Source of the DNA: Flavobacterium psychrophilum
GTDB lineage: Bacteria > Bacteroidota > Bacteroidia > Flavobacteriales > Flavobacteriaceae
Length of the DNA: 26,761 bases
Reading direction: 5' to 3'
NCBI GenBank assembly: GCA_945861915.1
Contig: CAMAWK010000012.1
Coordinates: 1 to 26,761 of the forward strand
Part shown: positions 22,486 to 26,761 of the stretch, in pieces
Layout of the letters: each line of letters starts with the position of its first letter
Position numbering within the stretch: the first letter of the stretch is position 1
Translations under genes and position numbers: made by a program
The notes under the pieces: generated by a model
What the model was told of the DNA's origin: nothing
The model's database searches: none
What the model saw: the letters and a program-made list of their open reading frames with translations, nothing else

Positions 22486-23163
22486 CTACAACTTCGTAAT
22501 ATCATCAATCAAAATTTCTTTACGAGTATAAAAAATCAATTGTTTTTCTTCCATTTCGTTGAGTAATTGTGTGGCTGTTTGGCGCGAAGTGCCAATGATT
22601 TGAGCAATATCAGCTTGAGTTAAGTAGTTTTCGATGGTAACTTTATTTCCCTGTGTTTTGCCCTCTTTTTCTGCCCATTCTTTGATAAAAGTGTACAAAC
22701 GGGTTTTGGCATCTTTAGACATCAAATTGGCATAACTATTCTTGATGCGTTTCATTTTTAGACCTACAAACTTGGTGTAAGTCAATGCCAAATTGGGATG
22801 CTGCAACATTAAATTTTCAAAATCAGAGAGTAAGAAACTACAAATCACCACATCATCTGTTAATGCTTTGGCATATTCGTTAGAATTTTTATCATTTTCT
22901 AAAGTCAATTCACCAAATAAATCTCCTTTTTGAATAATATCTTTGATGGTTTCGTTTCCATCTTCATCGACTTCTACAATTTTTATATTTCCTTTTTTGA
23001 GTAAAAAAATACGAGGCACTTCTGAAGACGAAAAATAAATTACATCTCCTTTTTTGGCTTTTTTAAACCCAGTAATAATACACAATTGTCGAACTTGTGA
23101 CATACTCAATGTCCAAAACAATTTGTGATCTCGCAAATACCAATATTTTAATTCTTCAGACAT
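22486..23163 (-). CDS. Crp/Fnr family transcription regulator
   Basis: 225 residues. The cyclic-nucleotide-binding fold covers about 20-140 (GDVIYFSSSEVPRIFLLKKG, then GDLFGELTL), and the winged helix-turn-helix is at about 182-204 (TQADIAQIIGTSRQTATQLL), where SRQT is the recognition-helix start typical of Crp. No cysteine cluster for an iron-sulfur centre is visible at the N-terminus, so it is Crp-like rather than Fnr-like; whether it binds cAMP is not known. It is transcribed after the acyl-CoA dehydrogenase gene with a 45-base gap and ends 14 bases from the manC stop. Confidence 0.93.
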   Translation of the reverse strand: MSEELKYWYLRDHKLFWTLSMSQVRQLCIITGFKKAKKGDVIYFSSSEVPRIFLLKKGNIKIVEVDEDGNETIKDIIQKGDLFGELTLENDKNSNEYAKALTDDVVICSFLLSDFENLMLQHPNLALTYTKFVGLKMKRIKNSYANLMSKDAKTRLYTFIKEWAEKEGKTQGNKVTIENYLTQADIAQIIGTSRQTATQLLNEMEEKQLIFYTRKEILIDDITKL

Positions 23164-23208
23164 TCGATTTAAATTTATGACTGTAAATGTAACTATATTA
23201 TTTATAGG

Positions 23209-24351
23209 TTAATCCGCCAATATACTTCTCGAAATTACAATTTTTTGAATTTCGCTTGTCCCTTCATAAATTTGAGTAATCTTGGCATCTCGCATCATTC
23301 TTTCTACATGATATTCTTTTACATAGCCATTTCCACCGTGAATCTGAACTGCCTCTATAGCTGTATCCAATGCCACTTGCGAAGCGTACAATTTTGCCAT
23401 AGCACTACTCAAATCGTAGTTTTTATGATTGTCTTTGTCCCAAGCCGCTTTCATACAAAGATGACGAGCTGCTTCGATAGCCACTGCCATATCGGCTAAT
23501 TTAAAAGCAATCGCTTGATGATTACAAATTTCAGTACCAAAAGCTTTGCGTTCTTTGGAATATTTCAACGCTAATTCGTAGGCTCCAGAAGCAATTCCTA
23601 ACGCTTGAGCCGCAATACCAATTCTGCCTCCAGACAAGGTTTGCATGGCGAATTTAAACCCGAAACCATCCTCCCCAATTCTATTTTCTTTAGGCACTTT
23701 CACATCCGAAAAAAGCAACGAATGCGTATCTGAACCTCGAATTCCCATTTTTTGTTCTTTGGGTCCAATAGAAAAACCAGGCATATCCCGTGTCATTATC
23801 AACACATTGATTCCCCTACTCTTTTTCTCTACATCCGTCTGTGCAATCACCAAATAAAAAGAGGCTGTACCGCCATTCGTAATCCAGTTTTTAGTACCAT
23901 TTACCAAATAATAATCTCCCATATCGATGGCTGTAGTTTTCTGTGAAGTGGCATCGCTCCCTGCTTCGGGTTCACTCAAGGCAAAAGCACCATGAATTTC
24001 GCCAGAAGCTAACAAAGGCAACCATTTTTCTTTTTGTTCTTCGGTTCCATATTCTTGTAAACCCCACAAAACCAACGAATTATTAACCGACATAATGACT
24101 GAAGCTGATGCATCAACTTTTGAAATTTCTTCCATGGCAATCACATACGAAATGGTATCGAGTCCACTACCGCCATATTTAGGATCAACCATCATACCCA
24201 TAAATCCCAATTCTCCCATTTTCTTGACTTGTTCTGTCGGAAAAAGTTGTTTTTCATCTCTTTCAACAACGCCTTCCCATAGTTCGTTTTGTGCAAAATC
24301 ACGAGCGGCTTGTTGAATCATTTTATGTTCTTCGGTCAAACTAAAATCCAT
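23209..24351 (-). CDS. Acyl-CoA dehydrogenase
   Basis: FAD enzyme oxidising acyl-CoA to the trans-2-enoyl-CoA in fatty acid or branched-chain amino acid breakdown. 380 residues, the length of short-chain members. Motifs: AFALSEPEAGSDATS (first signature), NGTKNWITNGG, and the second signature IQIHGGNGYVKEYHVERMMRDAK; the catalytic base is probably E363 in IYEGTSEIQ, its position in short- and medium-chain enzymes. Start MDFSLTEEHKMIQ is the usual beginning. It is divergent from anmK, with promoter boxes in the 93-base gap, and its transcript probably continues into the Crp/Fnr gene. Confidence 0.95.
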   Translation of the reverse strand: MDFSLTEEHKMIQQAARDFAQNELWEGVVERDEKQLFPTEQVKKMGELGFMGMMVDPKYGGSGLDTISYVIAMEEISKVDASASVIMSVNNSLVLWGLQEYGTEEQKEKWLPLLASGEIHGAFALSEPEAGSDATSQKTTAIDMGDYYLVNGTKNWITNGGTASFYLVIAQTDVEKKSRGINVLIMTRDMPGFSIGPKEQKMGIRGSDTHSLLFSDVKVPKENRIGEDGFGFKFAMQTLSGGRIGIAAQALGIASGAYELALKYSKERKAFGTEICNHQAIAFKLADMAVAIEAARHLCMKAAWDKDNHKNYDLSSAMAKLYASQVALDTAIEAVQIHGGNGYVKEYHVERMMRDAKITQIYEGTSEIQKIVISRSILAD

Positions 24352-24418
24352 ATTGAAAGGGTATAAAAATTATTTTTTATAAAAATAGTACAAAAAGAAA
24401 TAGCAAATTCACAAAATT

Positions 24419-24426
24419 CAAATTTA
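24419..24426 (-). promoter_or_regulatory. -7 box for the acyl-CoA dehydrogenase gene
   Basis: On the minus strand this reads TAAATTTG, a match to TAnnTTTG. It leaves a leader of about 60 bases before the ATG at 24351. It is 6 bases from the plus-strand box for anmK, so the two promoters overlap. Confidence 0.35.
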
Positions 24427-24432
24427 GGATTG

Positions 24433-24440
24433 TAAATTTG
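24433..24440 (+). promoter_or_regulatory. -7 box directly before anmK
   Basis: TAAATTTG matches TAnnTTTG, and its G is 4 bases before the ATG at 24445. Transcription would begin at or beside the start codon, giving a leaderless mRNA. No convincing -33 box was seen. Confidence 0.45.
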
Positions 24441-24444
24441 AGTC

Positions 24445-25521
24445 ATGCAAAAAAATCATTATTCAGTTATTGGAGTGATGTCGGGTACTTCGCTTGACGG
24501 AGTCGATTTGGCTTTAATTGATTTTAGGGTTGATGATACAAAATGGACTTTTGAAATTATCAAAAGCGAAACCATTTGTTACAGTTCATTTTGGGTCAAC
24601 CAACTCCAATCTGCCATTCATTTTTCAGAAACGGAACTTGAAACTTTAAATCAAGAGTACACTCAACTTTTGGCTCAAATAATTTTTGATTTTATACAAA
24701 AACATTCCATTTCTAATTTGGATGCGGTTTGTTCTCACGGACATACTATTTTGCACCAACCTCAAAAAGGATTTACGCTTCAAATTGGAAACTTGCCAGA
24801 ATTGGCAACCATAATTAACCAAAAAGTAGTTTGTGACTTTAGAATACAGGATGTACAATTGGGCGGCCAAGGTGCGCCATTAGTTCCTATTGGTGATCGA
24901 ATTTTATTTTCAGACTACGATTTTTGTTTGAATTTAGGGGGATTTTCTAATGTTTCGTTTGAAGAAAATGGCAATAGGATTGCTTTTGATATTTCGCCCG
25001 TAAATACGGTTTTGAATTTTTATGCCAATCAATTGGGATTGGAATTCGACGATAAAGGAAAAATTGCTCGTTCTGGGAAAGTCAATCAAAATCTATTGAA
25101 AAATCTAAATTCTTTGGATTTTTATCAAAAAAAACAACCAAAATCATTGGGATTCGAGTTTGTAAAAGAAACGATTTTACCCTTAATCGATAGGTATGAA
25201 ATTGCAGTGAAAGACAAACTTTGTACATTTACAGAACACATCGCCATACAAACTGCGATGGCTCTTGACAACATTCTCCTTCGTAGTGAAACAAAAAGCA
25301 TGCTTGTAACTGGTGGCGGTGCCTACAATGATTTTTTATTAGAGCGAGTTGATTTTTACCTACCTAACATAGAAATAATAATACCCTCAAAAACTATTCT
25401 AGAATATAAAGAAGCCTTGATTTTTGGATTGCTTGGCGTGTTGAAACTAAGAAACGAAATCAATGTTTTGAGTAGTGTAACGGGAGCTAAAATGGATCAT
25501 TCTAGCGGAATTATTTATTAA
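24445..25521 (+). CDS. anmK: Anhydro-N-acetylmuramic acid kinase
   Basis: Phosphorylates and opens 1,6-anhydro-MurNAc to MurNAc 6-phosphate in cell-wall recycling. The family signature MSGTSLDGVD is at residues 12-21, and the other kinase motifs are HGHTILHQP, VCDFRIQDVQLGGQGAPLVP (with the catalytic Asp expected in RxxD), NLGGFSNVSF and VTGGGAYNDFLLER. 358 residues compare with 369 in E. coli. The nhaA gene follows 6 bases after its stop, so they share a transcript. No murQ etherase is visible in this window. Confidence 0.96.
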   Translation: MQKNHYSVIGVMSGTSLDGVDLALIDFRVDDTKWTFEIIKSETICYSSFWVNQLQSAIHFSETELETLNQEYTQLLAQIIFDFIQKHSISNLDAVCSHGHTILHQPQKGFTLQIGNLPELATIINQKVVCDFRIQDVQLGGQGAPLVPIGDRILFSDYDFCLNLGGFSNVSFEENGNRIAFDISPVNTVLNFYANQLGLEFDDKGKIARSGKVNQNLLKNLNSLDFYQKKQPKSLGFEFVKETILPLIDRYEIAVKDKLCTFTEHIAIQTAMALDNILLRSETKSMLVTGGGAYNDFLLERVDFYLPNIEIIIPSKTILEYKEALIFGLLGVLKLRNEINVLSSVTGAKMDHSSGIIY

Positions 25522-25527
25522 GTCAAG

Positions 25528-26682
25528 ATGAAGCTAAAAAAAATAAAAACAACTCGATTATTCAATGCTTTTTTTGAAAGCGAAAAGTCCGGCGGATTGC
25601 TTTTGTTAGCTTGTACTTTACTTTCTTTAGGATTGGCAAATTCTGTTTTAGGAGAATCTTATTTGCATTTTTGGCATACTGATTTTGTTGGAAAACCGAC
25701 AGAATATTGGATTAATGATGGCTTAATGACCCTTTTCTTTTTGCTCATTGGCTTAGAATTAGAACGAGAAGTGTATATCGGTGAACTTTCCAATATCAAA
25801 AATGCACTCTTACCGATTTTTGGAGCATTGGGCGGCATGCTTGTTCCCGCATGTATATATTTGTATTTTAATTGGGGAACAATTACGCAATCGGGAGCCG
25901 GAATTCCCATGGCAACGGATATTGCATTTGCATTAGGTATTTTATCTTTATTAGGAAAAAGTGTTCCAGTTTCTCTCAAAATTTTCTTAACCGCATTAGC
26001 GGTCATCGACGATATAGGAGCCATTTTAGTGATTGCTTTGTTTTATACCAAAACTATATTTTGGACAAATCTTTGGATGGCATTGGGAATTTTCATATTA
26101 CTTCTAGCATTGAACCGTTTAAAAGTAAGAAACCTATTTCCGTATTTAATTGGCGGTGTTTTTATGTGGTATTTTATGCTCCATTCAGGCGTTCACGCTA
26201 CTATAACAGGGGTTTTATTGGCTTTTGCCATTCCGTTTGGAAATGGAAACAAAAAATCAACTTCCTATATTTTGCAGCATTTTTTACACAAACCTGTGGC
26301 ATTTTTCATCTTGCCTTTGTTTGCTTTGGCAAATACGGCGATTGTTATCAATTCAAATTTTACAGCAATTCTAACCGAAAATTATAGTATCGGAATAGCT
26401 TTGGGACTCATCATCGGGAAACCCATCGGAATTTTTGCATTTAGTTTGTTGGCCGTAAAAATGGGCATTTGCCAACTTCCATTAGACATTCAATGGAAAT
26501 CAATATTTGGCGTTGGCTTTTTGGGAGGCATCGGATTTACGATGTCTATTTTTGTAACCTTATTAGCTTTTGATAGTGATTCGGTGATTAACAATGCAAA
26601 AATCATCATTTTACTATCCTCTTTTGTTGCAGGAATTATTGGTTTTGTATGTTTAAAATGGATGCTGAAAATGAAAGTGTAA
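25528..26682 (+). CDS. nhaA: Na+/H+ antiporter NhaA
   Basis: Exchanges cytoplasmic sodium for external protons across the inner membrane. 384 residues (E. coli 388) with about 11-12 membrane helices. GLMTLFFLLIGLELERE, PMATDIAFALGILSLLG and FLTALAVIDDIGAIL are the diagnostic segments; D161 and D162 are the pair equivalent to the sodium-binding aspartates of E. coli NhaA. GGIGFTMSIFVTLLAF near the C-terminus is also typical. It starts 6 bases after anmK. In many Bacteroidota these two are neighbours only by chance of operon packing, so no functional link is proposed. Confidence 0.96.
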   Translation: MKLKKIKTTRLFNAFFESEKSGGLLLLACTLLSLGLANSVLGESYLHFWHTDFVGKPTEYWINDGLMTLFFLLIGLELEREVYIGELSNIKNALLPIFGALGGMLVPACIYLYFNWGTITQSGAGIPMATDIAFALGILSLLGKSVPVSLKIFLTALAVIDDIGAILVIALFYTKTIFWTNLWMALGIFILLLALNRLKVRNLFPYLIGGVFMWYFMLHSGVHATITGVLLAFAIPFGNGNKKSTSYILQHFLHKPVAFFILPLFALANTAIVINSNFTAILTENYSIGIALGLIIGKPIGIFAFSLLAVKMGICQLPLDIQWKSIFGVGFLGGIGFTMSIFVTLLAFDSDSVINNAKIIILLSSFVAGIIGFVCLKWMLKMKV

Positions 26683-26715
26683 ACCTATTCAAAAAAAGCA
26701 ATTTTTAGGTTATTT
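26682..26715 (+). terminator. Possible terminator behind nhaA
   Basis: AACCTA at 26682-26687 pairs with TAGGTT at 26706-26711 over an 18-base loop, and ATTTT follows. The stem is short, so the call is weak. Confidence 0.3.
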
Positions 26716-26761
26716 TAGCGTTTTTAAAATTTATATAATAAACCTTTATAATGAATTTCGA

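Noticed and set aside
22461..22491. TTGTAG/CTACAA inverted repeat across the convergent ends of manC and the Crp/Fnr gene
   Set aside because: The arms are the final codons of both genes with a 19-base loop; the symmetry is probably accidental.

Overview
The window looks like a piece of a Flavobacterium-type chromosome (phylum Bacteroidota). The supporting signs are a strongly AT-rich base composition, intergenic promoters of the TAnnTTTG type, start codons with almost no Shine-Dalgarno sequence, a protein ending in a type IX secretion (Por) sorting domain, a secreted HYR-type repeat protein, and family members such as a group III truncated globin that are frequent in this group. I could not run any search, so family calls rest on motifs, length and recalled resemblance.

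Layout. 1-783 (-): the N-terminal part of a large secreted HYR-repeat protein that runs off the window. 784-1338: a 555-base AT-rich gap containing a nested hairpin and the purK promoter. 1339-3090: purK and purE, the bacterial two-enzyme route to CAIR in purine synthesis. 3116-3307: two dispersed-type structured repeats. 3322-5349: an M3 metallopeptidase; then a small membrane protein and, convergent to it, a UbiA-like membrane protein. 6795-9644: gcvP of the glycine cleavage system. 9791-10938: a secreted protein of unknown role with a truncated globin 5 bases behind it. 11038-15210: an envelope or lipid block of KAS III-like synthase, methyltransferase, family 2 glycosyltransferase and an MlaE/MlaF-type ABC transporter pair. 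15368-16937: a compact YHS / DM13-T9SS / DoxX gene set. 16993-19224: DinB-like, NRDE (TANGO2-like) and ATP-grasp genes, tightly packed. 19297-22471: LysE-type exporter, short-chain dehydrogenase, SprT-like metalloprotein and mannose-1-phosphate guanylyltransferase. 22486-24351 (-): acyl-CoA dehydrogenase followed by a Crp/Fnr regulator. 24445-26682: anmK (murein recycling) and nhaA (sodium/proton antiport).

Most genes are chromosomal housekeeping or envelope genes. No rRNA, tRNA, CRISPR array, insertion sequence or prophage was recognised. The most unusual feature is a family of short-period tandem repeats (7-mers, 8-mers, a 13-mer) at gene ends and starts. One array of six heptamers lies in frame inside purK and another contains the stop codon of the methyltransferase gene. 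The other candidates for something undescribed are the YHS/DM13/DoxX set, the structured repeat behind purE, the nested hairpin at 951-1013, and promoter boxes placed so close to ATG that leaderless mRNAs are likely.
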